DNA from: Asterella californica
Lineage: Eukaryota > Streptophyta > Marchantiopsida > Marchantiales > Aytoniaceae
DNA: 64,000 nt
Direction of reading: 5' to 3'
Assembly (NCBI GenBank): GCA_036924285.1
Contig: JAYKYS010000008.1
Coordinates: 25,157,001 to 25,221,000 of the forward strand
Made by a program: the position numbers and the translations under genes
Notes under the pieces: generated by a model
What the model was told of the DNA's origin: nothing
Seen by the model: the letters and a program-made list of their open reading frames with translations, nothing else
The model's database searches: none
Shown: positions 35,401 through 47,107 of the stretch, piece after piece
Numbering within the stretch: position 1 is the first letter of the stretch
Layout: each line of letters begins with the position of its first letter

Positions 35401-36767
35401 GAATCGCCAAAGAACAAGGGTTTGATCCCTCGGCCTTATGCTGAGTTCACTGGCCTACCACCACATTTAGAGATGTTCCACCCCATTTGAAATTTACTTC
35501 ACTGGCCTACCACCCAGTGATGTTCCGAAGTGAATAGAAACCCTTGACTGAGGAGCGTGCTGAACTTGAAACGTGTATAACGTAGTTGACACCTTCCTTG
35601 CAACCACGTCTGACTCCCCGGCTAATGGTACCTGTCGGGGACGGCAGATTGTGCCGTTCCTTAGGGGCGTCACAATGGTGCCGATGAAGTCAGCTTTTGC
35701 GCTGAGAGTATCTCATCTCTCTCGAACTTGCAACTTAAAAGTATCTAGCATCGCGTCACAGAAGGATCCTCTTCTCCCCAAACCTTCCGCTTTAACAGCC
35801 AGAACTTCTGCTTCGAATGGAGTGTGTTGTTTGGAGTATATTTGCATGTACTAGTACCTGGATGAATCCGTTTCATGGACTCCATCTGTTGAAGTTGTTT
35901 GACCTGATACGTTCTTATTAGTCCTTGTGGCAGTCGTGCGTGCCTTAGATTTCCGGAACCAAGCATATCTGAGAACGGATGGATGTTATTGCAGGGTCAT
36001 CGGAATGGCGTTTATGGAGTATGCTTCCAACCTTTCGGACACCTTGTTGCAACTGCGTCTTTTGATTTCACAGCCAAACTGTGGGATCCACGGACAGCAG
36101 AGGATGTACAAACTCTGAGGGGCCACCAAGAGGATGTAATAGGAGTGGATATAGACGACTCTGGTATTCTCCTGGCTACTGGGAGCGATGACAAGACTTG
36201 TCGTGTTTGGGACTTGAGAATGGGGAACCCACTAGCTGTACTGCAGGAACACTCGGGGGAAGTGAAAAGAGTTTGTTTTTCTCCCTATGGGAGATTGCTC
36301 GCTACAACATCGGGGGATACAACCGTCAGGCTCTTCAATACTTCCACTTTTGAGTGCCAGCATATACTCAGGTATGGAACTTTCCTTCTTTTGTCATTCT
36401 CCCCGTATGTATGTAGAAGAGAAGCTTACATTCGTACTAGAGAGCCTTGTGACGTGATAGCTCCATGTTTGTGGAAATCGGAACCGAATCCATGGAGGTG
36501 TTTTATTCTGGAGTCTTGAGTTATCAGTAGTGAGTGTGTGTCTCAAGAGGTTTTGGCTAGCAGGTCGTCTTATCCACCACTGACGTTTCCGGACTGGATG
36601 TGGACAGCTCCCACAGTGATCATGTATTTGATGCGGCGTGGTCTCCAACAGCAGATTTCCTTGTCACTGCCAGCCATGACCGACTTTGGAAACTTTGGCA
36701 GCCGAAAGCGCCGGGATATCGCCCCTCGTCGTTGTCCACGAACTTCAACAGATTGAGATTGACCTGA
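32431..36767 (+). CDS. RING-coiled-coil-WD40 protein, putative E3 ubiquitin ligase
   Basis: Five exons: 32431-32714, 33955-34879, 35252-35362, 35995-36408, 36564-36767 (646 codons, in phase). A C3HC4 RING is at residues 10-53 (C10, C13, C31, H33, C36, C39, C50, C53). Next come a Ser/Lys-rich linker, a coiled coil at about 165-220 (heptads in 'VAKLEKSKQELSAQVQSL'), and from about 310 a run of WD40 repeats with 'LVATASWDHLCKVYD', 'LLATASDDKTSMIWD', 'LVATASFDFTAKLWD', 'LLATGSDDKTCRVWD' and 'FLVTASHDRLWKLWQ'. The architecture is like COP1 and RFWD3, with the WD40 part expected to bind substrate. I cannot assign it to either. Exon 4 has a better-looking donor at 36372, but using it breaks the frame of exon 5. 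The donor at 36409 keeps it. Confidence 0.8.
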
Positions 36768-38400
36768 TATCAATCTGGCTTATAGAAGTATTTGGTTTGG
36801 AATTTGTTCCATTGAAAGTCCCATAGCGATATTACACTGAACGACTTCCTTGTGCTGGAACATGAGCTTCTTTTGGCACGTGCATCAGTAATTTGGAACT
36901 CTCACTTAATGGCCGAACTGAATCTACACTTGATCGTAGCAAGGAGCAAAGTATAAAGTTGTATAGATAGCAGATTCGTGATTGTCATCACTGAGCTTAC
37001 AAGTCTGTAAATTTAGTTAGAGCGACTCCATTATCAACCATCCGTAGGAGTCACCCTCACATCTTAAGTGATGAATGAATGTACAATAGTGTTTAATGCT
37101 CGAAAAATGTTTTTCTGAATTCAGATTAAACTATGATGGATACTTTCTATCCCGGAGAATCTGGCAGTTTTCACTCCCAAAGTGTTGAAACTGCCATCGT
37201 TGACTTCTCAAGACTTCTTGTTGCAAAATCATCTTTGCAGCGCTGAATTCTCTGAGGGATTGTAGGTGAGGAGATGTACATGCTAACATGTTGGGCAATT
37301 TCCGGGCGAATCCTGGGCAATTTCCGGGCGAAGGATTCGCAGACAAAGTAAGAGCATAGCCTAAGGTTGTGAGCTTCCGCCTGTATGTGAGAGCATAGCC
37401 TAATGTTGTGAGCTTCCGTCTGTATGTGAGTTACACGGTAGTGCGATCTCCAGGAATTATATTCCTCAGACCTCGGTCGATGATCGGGGTTCAGGTTCAC
37501 CTATCTTCGGGCAGAGTGTAACTGGTACGTAGTAGACTATTGAAGTTTCGACAGATGACTATGAACATTATAAATGGAATAATCTGAGATGACCAGGGTT
37601 TTGCACTCGAAAATCGTACCTATCCTCATTATTATATGGACCAGCATTATCGTGTGCTGTAAGAAGTCAGTCAGGGGTTGAACTCTGCTCGCAAGCAAAG
37701 CCAGACTGTCGCTATTCAGCAGCTCTAAAAGCAAATCTGGGCACTGAGTACTTTCTTCTATTCCATCGTCGTGAGAAAGCAGGCCACGCCTGCCAAGCAT
37801 CTGACCTTTCTACCGGGTATGTCTCGGTTCCCCCTAATCTTCTGAACGGGCTTATTCCCCTGTAAACGAGAATGTAAGACCTTGTAGAAGATCTACTACT
37901 GGAGATGACAAGCGAACTCTCAACAGCAGTCAAAAATAATTTGCAGACTACGCAACGATTATCTTAACGGTAGCGACCACTGGGGACTCATTCATCGCTT
38001 GCTAGTGTTAAAAGTTTGAATCAGTAATCGCGTACTGTGTACGATCCGACTACAAGCATCCGGGGTAGAAAACTTATGAAACGCTTTGATCTCCAAGCAC
38101 AGGGAACATCCGAATCCGATGGAGGTCGTTCGTCACGAACTTGTCTTGATAGATGCGTTCCCACGACAAGAACTGAGACAAGATCAAAGGATTGTCAGCT
38201 AATCCTAGCGTCTAGAGAAGTTATCGAGCACGGGTCACAAGAGCATATGTCCAAACTACGGTAGTCAACAAGCAGCAAGGGGGGAGAGCTCAAGCTGCTT
38301 GCTTTACTCACCCAGGAGAGTAACGCAGAGCGCGCACAAGTATGATTGATTCACACGTAGCACAACTGCATTCACCGAGAGACGGTATTTCACCCAAATA
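36768..38400. other. intergenic region between convergent genes
   Basis: Holds the 3' ends of the RING-WD40 (+) and APO (-) genes. One minus-strand frame (37537-37800) gives a protein-like stretch (MLGRRGLLSHDDGIEESTQC...) with a possible donor but no recognisable partner exons, so I do not call a gene. Two small tandem repeats lie at 37293-37428. Confidence 0.5.
37293..37428. repeat. two short tandem duplications
   Basis: 'gggcaatttccgggcgaa' occurs twice about 22 bp apart (37293-37335). A 39-bp unit beginning 'agagcatagcctaa' is repeated at 37351-37389 and 37390-37428 with two differences. Confidence 0.8.
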
Positions 38401-40283
38401 TTATACAACGAGTTCCACCTCTTCCACGGTGGGGATCGCTATATCCAACCGCATCAAAGATTTATACTTGTCCGGAATTACTGCGCCTGCCTGGATGCAC
38501 AACTCTACGAGGGCTGGAGCTTTACCATAAAACCTTTTCAGAGCGCTTTCTAGTGGGGGACCATTCTTCTCTCTCAAATTCCAGACGTACTGGGACGGAA
38601 TCAACTCATCCATAGCTGCATCCTGCCACCCATGTTTTCCATCACGCCACTGATGCTTAAAAGCCCCGCAATTTCGAGCTCTGTGTCCCCTCGGTCCAAC
38701 ATGTACTTCTGGACAATATCTGCAAATATAAATATTCCCACGATCGCAAAAGTTTCAGTGGTGAACTAGTACGATACACACAAGGGAGGCATAATATATC
38801 TATGGCAAAAGTCGGTGTAAACCCATACACAGTCCTTCAGTGGACACAGTCCATGAAGCCACTGAAGGAGACAGGTAGTGCAGAGCACTGGGAAGAGATA
38901 TGTTGCGCAGATTGTTGACAAGCATGAAGAGATCAGGATCTTACCCACATGCCACCACTCTATACTTGCTCATAAGGCGCCGTGCACCCTCACGCAAGAC
39001 CTCCCAGGCTATCAAAGTTTTTGCCGCTACAGCTGCTAAGTCATCTTCAGCACCAATCTCGATAAGTTCGGCCCCAAGCTCGGGAATCGCAACTTCAGAT
39101 TCACTTTCATGACGAGATGCCTGGGACTGCAGGTCTCCATCATTCTCTTCGTCTACTGGCTTTCGGACATTCTTCTTCTCTACAACTGGGCTAATCTTCT
39201 CTGGCATTGATACTTCTGTCCATCCTGTGTCGTCCAAAGGATGGGCAGCTTTCTTCGTGTTAATCTCTTTGATGGTGTAAGAAGGATCGTAGACCTCCCC
39301 CGACCAGCTCGCGTCCTCCATTCTCTTCAGGTGTTTGGGCACAACAGGTTCGGTATACCTCTTAGTTGGGTATCTCGGGTTCTCATATCCTGCCTGAATG
39401 CAAAGCTCCTCAACAGCTAATATTCTCTGGACATCAAACCTCAGATCGTGACTAACGGGTGCAGCCAGTCTATCCTCGAGATGATAAGCCTCCACTGGCA
39501 CAAGAATATCATCGACACTGCCCTTAAGCCAATCGTGACGACCGTTTCGAGAACTCGCTTTCGGTCCCCGACATGTTCCCAAATTATGACCCACTGGTCC
39601 AATGTGAACCTCTGTACAGTACCTGCCAAAAAAGCAGTTCATCATAAGACTTCTCAAATTATTGTTTCCACAACGCGACAGAGAAAGTCTACATACATAA
39701 TTGCAAGAACACCGGCTTTTCCGCAGCGAAGAAGAGGAGAAAAGATGACATGTGTGCTACTTATACAATTCCAATGAAGTCTAGGTTATGTTCGAATTGG
39801 CCATATCCATCAACAATACTGCTCGATGGAGTCTTTCAGCACCAACCTGCAAGTCTTTAAAGGAATGTCTTGAACGAGACGACCGACTCCTTTCTCGCAA
39901 ATCCCTTGGGCTCGCATTACCGTGTGAGCTACAGGAATAAGCTTCGGTACAAGCAAACCGTTCGCTGGAGGCTTGGAAAGTGATTCGATCCCGGGAGGTC
40001 GACGTTTCCTCTGTAATTTTATTGGTGTAACGAACGGCTTCTTCTTCTTCTTCGGGTAAACTGCAGGCAAATCCACATTCTGAGGCGAATTCTGGAAAGT
40101 GTTGTTAGCCGTAACCTTCAGGACAGGAACGCCGCATTTCACTCTGGACTTCCAGCCAATTCTCCTCCCTCCGAATCCTCCTCCATGAAACTCCTTCACA
40201 TCTGTTGGTTTCCACTTAAAGCCACTCAAGCTTCCTCTTCCTCCCGCTGCTCCACTCCAAACCTGCCATCCGCACACAGCCAT
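38401..40283 (-). CDS. APO: APO-family organelle RNA-splicing factor
   Basis: Three minus-strand exons, 39847-40283, 38945-39622 and 38401-38719, join in phase to 478 codons (477 aa). The first exon starts with a basic, Ser/Gly-rich stretch suited to an organelle transit peptide, then 'LPAVYPKKKKKPF' and 'PPANGLLVPKLIPVAH', both hallmarks of APO proteins. Two APO motifs follow, each spanning an exon junction: 'CRYCTEVHIGPVGHNLGTC' and 'CGYCPEVHVGPRGHRARNC', the Cys/His sets that bind zinc. Each is followed by 'VELCIQAG'-type segments. APO proteins bind RNA and promote intron splicing in chloroplasts or mitochondria (APO1 is needed for photosystem I). I cannot tell which paralogue this is. Acidic linker sequence (E/D-rich) lies between the motifs. 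Confidence 0.92.
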
Positions 40284-40539
40284 CGAATCTTATCACCTCT
40301 CCTTCGAAGACATGAATCAACTACTTCAATGTCTGTGAACCTCAAAGGCTGCTCCAAATTTCCCAAATTTCCAAACGATTACAAACTCCTCGTGCGGCGA
40401 ATCTAAACGCTCTCCCTCCCTGTGCACTGCACTGCAAAAAGCTTCAAACCCTTTCGTTTCTTCCTCTGCCAATATCAAACATTCTGACTACCAAAATCCG
40501 CCCTCGGCCACGCGCCAGGAGGCTCTTACTAAATTTAAA

Positions 40540-40744
40540 GATCGGTGTCCCAAGTGGCTTAGGCAAGAGTACTCTACGAGAAGGTCGTGGGTTCAACTTC
40601 TTTCGGCCAAGGTTGGAGGTGCATGCGACACTAACTGGTAAAAGGAAACTTCTAGTTAGAGTCCCTCTGTGGTGAACTCATATGGATTGTTTAATGGTCA
40701 ACGAAGATTACGAAGAACAAGTAACACCATTTATCATTTTATCT
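40540..40744 (+). mobile_element. tRNA-derived SINE, copy 1
   Basis: Starts 'gatcggtgtcccaagtggct'. It has a Pol III box A-like tract (40555-40567, TGGCTTAGGCAAG) and a box B-like tract (40590-40600, GGTTCAACTTC), then a unique body with 'gtccctctgtggtg' and a tail of 'atttatcattttatc' units. A second copy in opposite orientation is at 61246-61462. Two copies with the same start, boxes and tail make a SINE family the best reading. Target duplications were not established. Confidence 0.6.
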
Positions 40745-40897
40745 ATAGTTTATTATGGAGTCTTTTGAAAAATAAATAATACTTTAAATTAATCAGATCA
40801 GACCACTTATACTAATCATTTTATCTGTAGTTGGTTATGGAGTTTTTTTGAGAAATGGATGATACTTTAGGCTAATCAAATCAGACCACTTATACTA
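40732..40897. repeat. tandem duplication, period about 83 bp
   Basis: Two copies run from 'atcattttatct.tagtt' to 'cagaccacttatacta', at about 40732-40813 and 40815-40897. The first overlaps the SINE tail, so the duplication arose after or with the insertion. Confidence 0.7.
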
Positions 40898-40931
40898 ATC
40901 CGCATTAGTTAAATTGGTAGCATAGCCTCAC

Positions 40932-40961
40932 AATTATTTATTTATTTATTTATTTATTTGA
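40932..40961. repeat. (ATTT)n microsatellite
   Basis: About seven ATTT units. Confidence 0.9.
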
Positions 40962-41970
40962 AATAACGATATTTTTCTGTAAAGTTGTTGTGACCCGCAA
41001 GGGGGAGGTGTCTGCATAGAAGGGCAAGAGCCCATGCATCCTATGAATTGCACTAGTCACTTTTTCTTAGAAGGATAACGTGAGAAAATCACAATTATTG
41101 TTCACTGGAAATTCAAATCAAAAGTAATCAAATATGATTGTAAAACAGTTTCTAATGTACTTAAAGAGATCATTAAGTTAGATATGGTTATCATGTTTAG
41201 TACAATGATTAGTTTTGAGAAGATAGAGAGTGGACTGATGTACCCTAAAACTCTAATTTCAAATCATATTTTCTTGTCGTTTGCAAGTTGTTGGTCCAAT
41301 ATTTGATGAGTTCGTGCTAATCAGATTGCTCGGAGTAGTTTGGAGTGAAAATATCTTCCAAACACTAGACAATTGTGGTCTAAACCGAAGACTTTATGTT
41401 GAATTCAGAATATGCTTTAGATTTAGAATGAGAGACGTGTATACTTAAGTAGCAAATCATACGTTTCCAAACATGGTAAGCTCTAGTACATTTATCAAAT
41501 AATGTATTTTAGTTCTTTTATCAATATAAAGAGTGCTTACCCTTTTTCGGATTGCAAATCATATCATAGATATATTTACAAATCAAATGCGACACCATCG
41601 GACATCCAAGTTGTACTTCACACTTGTAGTAGATTAGAATGGAAAAAGTCTGAATATATACAGTGGTCATTTTAGAAATCGTATTGAGATATGATTTGGT
41701 TGCATCGATTGTTCATATGTATATGATGATCTATATCTACTTCATCGTCTATTTAAACCCGACTGTATATATAATTGAGTAATATACTCTAGCTTCGAGG
41801 ATAGTTTATCTTGAGATATAGTAAGAACAATAGCGAGAGTAATATAACTTCTACTCACACATAGTTTAGGAAGGTGTGCAAGAATAATTATGTATTTATT
41901 TCCATCAGTTTATATTGTTCCACTCAATATTTAGATAGAATATTCTAAATGATTATGAACAATATTTGTG
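40962..41970. other. AT-rich host DNA, no gene recognised
   Basis: AT-rich with no long open frame. It is the left flank of the chromovirus A insertion and continues beyond it at 58482. Confidence 0.6.
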
Positions 41971-41975
41971 AGTTA

Positions 41976-42272
41976 TGTCGCGCCCCTCATTCTCAAGATC
42001 GGGCGCAGATGCTAACAACAGAACCCTAGCGGACTTGCGTTAGGTTGTGAACGTTGCGAGTGGGACTTAACGGCTTGGCCGGCAAGTCGGGATCAGATGA
42101 ACCCTAAGTGGTTCTCTGAACCAAGGTTAGAACCTTGGGTTAGGACATAAGGGCCTACCCCAAGAGGGCCCCAGACGAACGCTGACCTAAGGGGGCGAGT
42201 CTGGGAACGGGCTGAAACATGAGTCTCAGACATAGATCTGAGACGTGGGTCCGAGACGTGAGACCGAGACGT
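41976..42272 (+). mobile_element. chromovirus A 5' LTR, left part
   Basis: Matches the start of the 3' LTR at 57365. It is broken at 42272 by insertion of element B and resumes at 49851. Confidence 0.9.
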
Positions 42273-43554
42273 TGTCGGAGTGTAATCCGTCTACCTAGGA
42301 AAGCGCCGGGCTTCTGGCTGTGGTTGTTCACTCAAGAGGTTGGCTTTCAGGTCACAATAGGGCTATAAACACTCACACAGATGTGTAAGATCTAGTAATA
42401 TACCCAGAAGGCGAAATTCAGGTCTAGCTGGCAGTAATAGGATTCGGCGGTGAACTTTGACACTCACGGAGAGGAAAACTATGAAGGTTTAGACATCTAA
42501 ACTTCCCCTACATGCAAATGAGGTACTACTGAACTCACAGACGAAATTTCAGCCTGAGATCAAATTCTGACACGGAGATATGAACAGAAAAGTTTTGAGC
42601 AAGAGAACTACGGCAATTTCTGGTACCTAGCTGGCTATTTCAACCTATAACAGGAGTTTGGCTCAATCAATTTCGAAGTTTCTTACAGGATTTGCAGTCT
42701 ACAGGGTGCTGAACATCCCTGTGAAGTTGGGACTCCTGAATGTACACAGAACTGTAGATCTCCTCCTCTGAAGTCGCTGCTCTAGATTAAGAGCTTTTCA
42801 GACCCCCTCAGCTTCAGCGGCCGCCCTGAATTACTCAGTTGCTCAATCAATATGAAACTTTTTGTGAAATCGTAGCCCTGCTGGCGGAGAACACAACCTC
42901 GAAGTTTTGAAGCAATTTCCTCAAATCTGCTGCGAGTGACACTGAAAACCCTAAATCCAACCAAAATGATTCAATTCTAGCACAATCCGAACTTCAATTG
43001 CTCATAACTCCGTCTTTATTGACTCAAATCGATCGAAATTTTCACTGGAAGTGCTTGGCATGACGAGACCTCTCTCCCTGTGCCCTCAGATTTCGAAGAT
43101 CCCTCACCAAATGCTCGAACTCCACTCTAGAGCTCTGTTTCTAAATTTAGAGTTTAACAAAAGACAAAAACGGACCAATGGGAGTTCATAGCTCCACTTG
43201 GTTGTCCTTTAGTACCCTAAACCACGTGGCAACTTAGTTTTACTCATAGGCTACCACGTCAAGCCCCCTAGAGTGCCAGCGTAAAACTTAAATTACTTAA
43301 AACGACACGCAGCCCCGAAAAATAACTTAAATCAGCTAGAAAGCGTGCATGAGCGACACGCAAATACAACCCATGAGCTTAAGCCCTATCAACATGGTAA
43401 TCAACCTACTAAGACTCAAAATAGTGTTAACACCGTATGCAAAGGTGTCAAACATTTACATAAATGACTAGAAGTAATATAAGCTAACTTCTAGAACTAC
43501 TAAACTCAAACGTCGGAGTAGAAATATAACATGTAGCCGCCAAGTAGCGCGACA
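42273..43554 (-). mobile_element. element B 3' LTR (1282 bp)
   Basis: The same length as the solo LTR at 54593-55874, and its reverse complement in sequence with few differences. On the minus strand it starts TGTCGCGCTACTTGG and ends CTCCGACA. Confidence 0.92.
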
Positions 43555-43568
43555 TCCACCCCCTCTGA
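43555..43568 (-). other. element B polypurine tract
   Basis: On the minus strand AGAGGGGGTGGA directly precedes the LTR start, where plus-strand DNA synthesis is primed. Confidence 0.75.
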
Positions 43569-43600
43569 ACCTGCACATCCTCCGGTATGTGCCATCCAGA

Positions 43601-44623
43601 TCAAGACTCTTCAGCTTCGGCTTCAAACTCATCTTCAACCTGCATTGAGTCTTCAGCTTCATCCTCAGTAAGCTCTGCAATGTTCTGGTCCTCCCCTCTC
43701 CTTCTAAAGAGCTTGATTCTCTTCCCTGCGACTGGTATCTTGAGCACTGCACCATCTAACTCTCTCAAAGAGTATGTGGCATTATCATAAACTTCTAACA
43801 TCACATAAGGTCCGAACCATCTCTTGGAAAACTTTCTGATAGCGCTATGCTGATTATCAAAACTACTATCATAGACTAACACCCAATCACCTTCCTTAAC
43901 TGGTTTGGGTCGTAATCTATGTGTTCTATCAAATCTGCCTTTGTTTCTCTCTCTAGCAGTCTTCAACCTTTCCACAGCTTTGGCAACATCCTCAGGTCTC
44001 CGTTCTAACTGCTGGATCCTTAATGCAAGAAGATCCTCCGTACTTCTACCATCTTCCCATGGCAAAACATTCCAAGTAGGCACAACCTCCTCAATCGGCA
44101 TCACAGGTTTTTGCCCTAGTATCAACTCTGTTGGCATGTAACCTGTAACGGTACTATGAGTTGTACGGTCTGCCCATAAAGCAAACGGTAGCAGTCTAGG
44201 CCATTCACGGATCTTACCCTTGCAAGCTTTTACCAAAGCTTTGATGATTGGCGGATGACCTCTTTCGCTCTTGCCATTCCCTTCAGGATTGTAAGCAGTG
44301 GTTAACGCCAACTTGATTCCCAATCGCTTGAAGAACTCAACTGCTTCTTGTGAATCCAGCTCACCTCTATCTGCAGTGATCTTTCCCACACACCCATATA
44401 TACAAATAACATCTTCAAGTAGAAAGCGGCAGACACTAGCAGTGGTCTTCATCCTCAAGGCACGGCCTTCAACTTGGTTAGATAGATCTTCTCTAGCCAA
44501 GACTAGATACCTCATTTGTCCAAGCCCAAATGACATAGTTACCAGATCCACTACCCATTTGTAATGAATGGCTAAAGGATAAGTAGGATGCAATCCATCA
44601 CGATGACGTACGTTGGAATACAT
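43601..44623 (-). pseudogene. element B integrase core and C-terminal part of pol
   Basis: 340-codon frame in the same phase as the pol ORF upstream, separated from it only by one TAG codon (44624-44626). The DDE residues are visible in 'WVVDLV', 'ITADRGELD' and 'GNGKSERGH'. A Gypsy-type C-terminal domain follows ('RLRPKPVKEGDWVLVYD', 'KRWFGPYVMLEVYDNATYSL'). There is no chromodomain; the tail is acidic. The ATG at its start is internal and not a true start. Confidence 0.85.
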
Positions 44624-47107
44624 CTAGCAAGGTATACAGGATGAAACAAACTGTACTACATCCTTATACATACCCTTCCACCAATACTTCTCCTTCATCT
44701 TGGCAAATGTAGCCCAAACTCCTCTATGACCGGCCCATAGACTCTCATGAAACTCCTTGATCAGCTGCCGCTGCAATTCCAAGTCACATACCACCCGTTG
44801 CGGTATACCTCCTTGTAGCTTAGGACGCTTCCATAGATGTCCTCCATGTAAAAAGTAACCATAAGCTATTCTACGGATCCTCTTGAAATCTGCATCAGAC
44901 CAGCCTTCTTGCCTTTCCAATGAACTCAAATAGCGTCTAAGATCCAACCACTCGCCATCATACATAGTTTCCTCAAATAACTCTAATGGAGCTGCAAAAC
45001 AGCTTCTATCCCTTCTAGCAAGAACACTAGAATAAAACTCTGTTCCCACATCCTCCTGATCATCTATCATTTCTTTCTCATCGTAATACCTAGCCCTTGA
45101 TAACATATCTGCCACAGGATTGTCTTTTCCTGCGATATGTCTAAACTCTGGGTTCAAGGACTTGATATATGCTATCCACCTCAACATAGCAATATCTGGA
45201 GTTGTACAGCTAGTGATCATTCCCAAGAGAGGTAAGCAATCTGTCTCCACAACCACAGGTGCTCCTATCAAGTATTCCTTGTCACTCTTCATCGCAGTAA
45301 CTACTCCCCATAGCTCTCTCTTGACCTGAGGGTAGTCTCTCTGCCGTGAACTTAATACCTTAGCACCAAAACGCACCACATATCTATTTCCTTCCTGATC
45401 ATCTTGTCCTATAGCCCATCCAATGCCAATAGGACTAGTATCAACAGTAAGGATAATAGATCTGCCCAACTCATATGTTACCTTCCGTAGAGTTGGTGGT
45501 GAAGCCAAAAGATCCTTCAACTTCCTCATAGCCTCGCTTTGCTCCTCTTGCCACTGAAATCTTTGCCCCTTCCTCAACAGCTTGTACAACGGATCTGCTA
45601 CATGAGCAAAGTGTGGAATCCATATATGATAAAACACACATGCACCTAGAAATCTTTTCACCTCGGTAACTGACCCACATGTTTCCTTCATCCTTCGAAT
45701 GACATCAACCTTGTTCGGACAAGGTTTCCGACCATAAGATCCACATAGGTGCCCCACTATTAACACTTCATGTTCTCCAAATACAGACTTTGCTCCTGAT
45801 AAAGTCAAATGAACCTCCTCCAGTCTACTCAATATCTTATCACAGTCAGCTATGTGATCTGCAACAAACTTACGGCACCCCCTCTGATCCATTACCTCAT
45901 TCTTCTCCTCCTCAGCACACCCTTTGATCGGCACATCATCAAGGAATGGCATAGTATTTTCAGGAATGAAATCCCTCAAAACTTTATTCATGCCATTCAT
46001 CATATGTGCTACAGAATTGGTAGCACCTTGTGGCAAGGTGCACATCCTTAGTAACCTCAAAGGTGTCCTCATTGTAGTCAAGTCTCTACTCTCAGAGGAT
46101 AACTGAAACAGATCGTAACCTGAATATAAGTCTCCCATTGAATAGATAGCACGACCAGCAAAAGCCTCTGCAAACTCGTCTACAATAGGTCCTATATCCA
46201 TATTCCTGATAGTCACCTTGTTAACTGGCTGCATATCTTGAATGAATCTCAAAGCTCCACTCTTCTTCGGAACAGTAAACCATCTGCTAGAGTAGGGAGC
46301 TATAGATGGTTCCAAGATATCCATCTTAATCCTCTCATTGAGCAAGTCTATCAACTTTGGTAGATGAGCTCTAGGTACAGGGATAGGACGTAGATTCCAA
46401 GGCACATGCGGTATAGTGAAGATTACCATAGGTGCAACTACACTTGGATCTACACATCCTACTTCATGTGACTCAAACGCAAACGCCTTACCATGTCTAG
46501 ATAGCATCTCCCTGAAGCTCTTCTTCTCTTGCTCAGTAAGAAATCCATCACCTCCAATCCTCAGGTCCTTCAGTGTTGTTTCTGTAAACTGGTGCCCAAT
46601 TCTTCTCGGTCCTCTAAGCGTCGGTTCTCGTGCAGCTTGCTCCATCTTCTGATTGTAATCGAGTGGTAAAGGCAAAGCCACTGGTTTGACTTTCTTTGCC
46701 ACTGACTTGTACTTGGTCTCCACATACACCTCTTGCCGATCTATAAACTTATCAATTACATCATAAAGCTCCTTGGAGCTCACTCTCACCACTCTATCTA
46801 CATCATCTATAGAACTTTCTACTATCGATTTCAACTCCCCTATAGTATCTACCAAATACTGCTCTTCAAACACTCCAGATACGTATTCATCTCTTGCTAA
46901 CTCTCCATTATCCCACAAAGACTGCTGTACATACTTCACATGTTGCCTCTCAAACCTCTTCAGATTCTCAACCTTCCTATAACATACTGATCCACATGAC
47001 GTCAATCCCAAGAAGCTAGTGGATAAAGCTTCCTGCTTTACTGGATCAGGCGAGAATCCTATCTCTACTGTACCGTTGAATTCTCGCTCTTCAATGGTAC
47101 TCTGCCA
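44624..47107 (-). CDS. element B pol: RT, RNase H, integrase zinc finger
   Basis: The open frame runs from the frameshift site at 47107. There is no ATG near its start, so expression must come from the gag frame. RT: 'RWFTVPKKSGALRFIQDMQ', 'LPQGATNSVAHMM', and the catalytic box is FLDD in 'MPFLDDVPIKG' rather than YxDD. RNase H: 'ILTVDTSPIGIGWAIG' and 'VVVETDCLPLLGM'. The integrase HHCC zinc finger starts 'HESLWAGHRG' and ends 'VSSCIPC' just before a TAG at 44624-44626. The stop truncates integrase. Confidence 0.88.
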   Translation of the reverse strand, partial: WQSTIEEREFNGTVEIGFSPDPVKQEALSTSFLGLTSCGSVCYRKVENLKRFERQHVKYVQQSLWDNGELARDEYVSGVFEEQYLVDTIGELKSIVESSIDDVDRVVRVSSKELYDVIDKFIDRQEVYVETKYKSVAKKVKPVALPLPLDYNQKMEQAAREPTLRGPRRIGHQFTETTLKDLRIGGDGFLTEQEKKSFREMLSRHGKAFAFESHEVGCVDPSVVAPMVIFTIPHVPWNLRPIPVPRAHLPKLIDLLNERIKMDILEPSIAPYSSRWFTVPKKSGALRFIQDMQPVNKVTIRNMDIGPIVDEFAEAFAGRAIYSMGDLYSGYDLFQLSSESRDLTTMRTPLRLLRMCTLPQGATNSVAHMMNGMNKVLRDFIPENTMPFLDDVPIKGCAEEEKNEVMDQRGCRKFVADHIADCDKILSRLEEVHLTLSGAKSVFGEHEVLIVGHLCGSYGRKPCPNKVDVIRRMKETCGSVTEVKRFLGACVFYHIWIPHFAHVADPLYKLLRKGQRFQWQEEQSEAMRKLKDLLASPPTLRKVTYELGRSIILTVDTSPIGIGWAIGQDDQEGNRYVVRFGAKVLSSRQRDYPQVKRELWGVVTAMKSDKEYLIGAPVVVETDCLPLLGMITSCTTPDIAMLRWIAYIKSLNPEFRHIAGKDNPVADMLSRARYYDEKEMIDDQEDVGTEFYSSVLARRDRSCFAAPLELFEETMYDGEWLDLRRYLSSLERQEGWSDADFKRIRRIAYGYFLHGGHLWKRPKLQGGIPQRVVCDLELQRQLIKEFHESLWAGHRGVWATFAKMKEKYWWKGMYKDVVQFVSSCIPC

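Noticed and set aside
37537..37800. 87-codon minus-strand frame as a gene
   Set aside because: It looks protein-like but is cut off upstream by a stop, has no matching partner exons and no recognised family. Kept only as a remark.
40900..40925. A tRNA gene near 'gttaaattggtagcatag'
   Set aside because: It resembles a tRNA D-arm region but no matching anticodon arm or T-arm follows; a microsatellite does.
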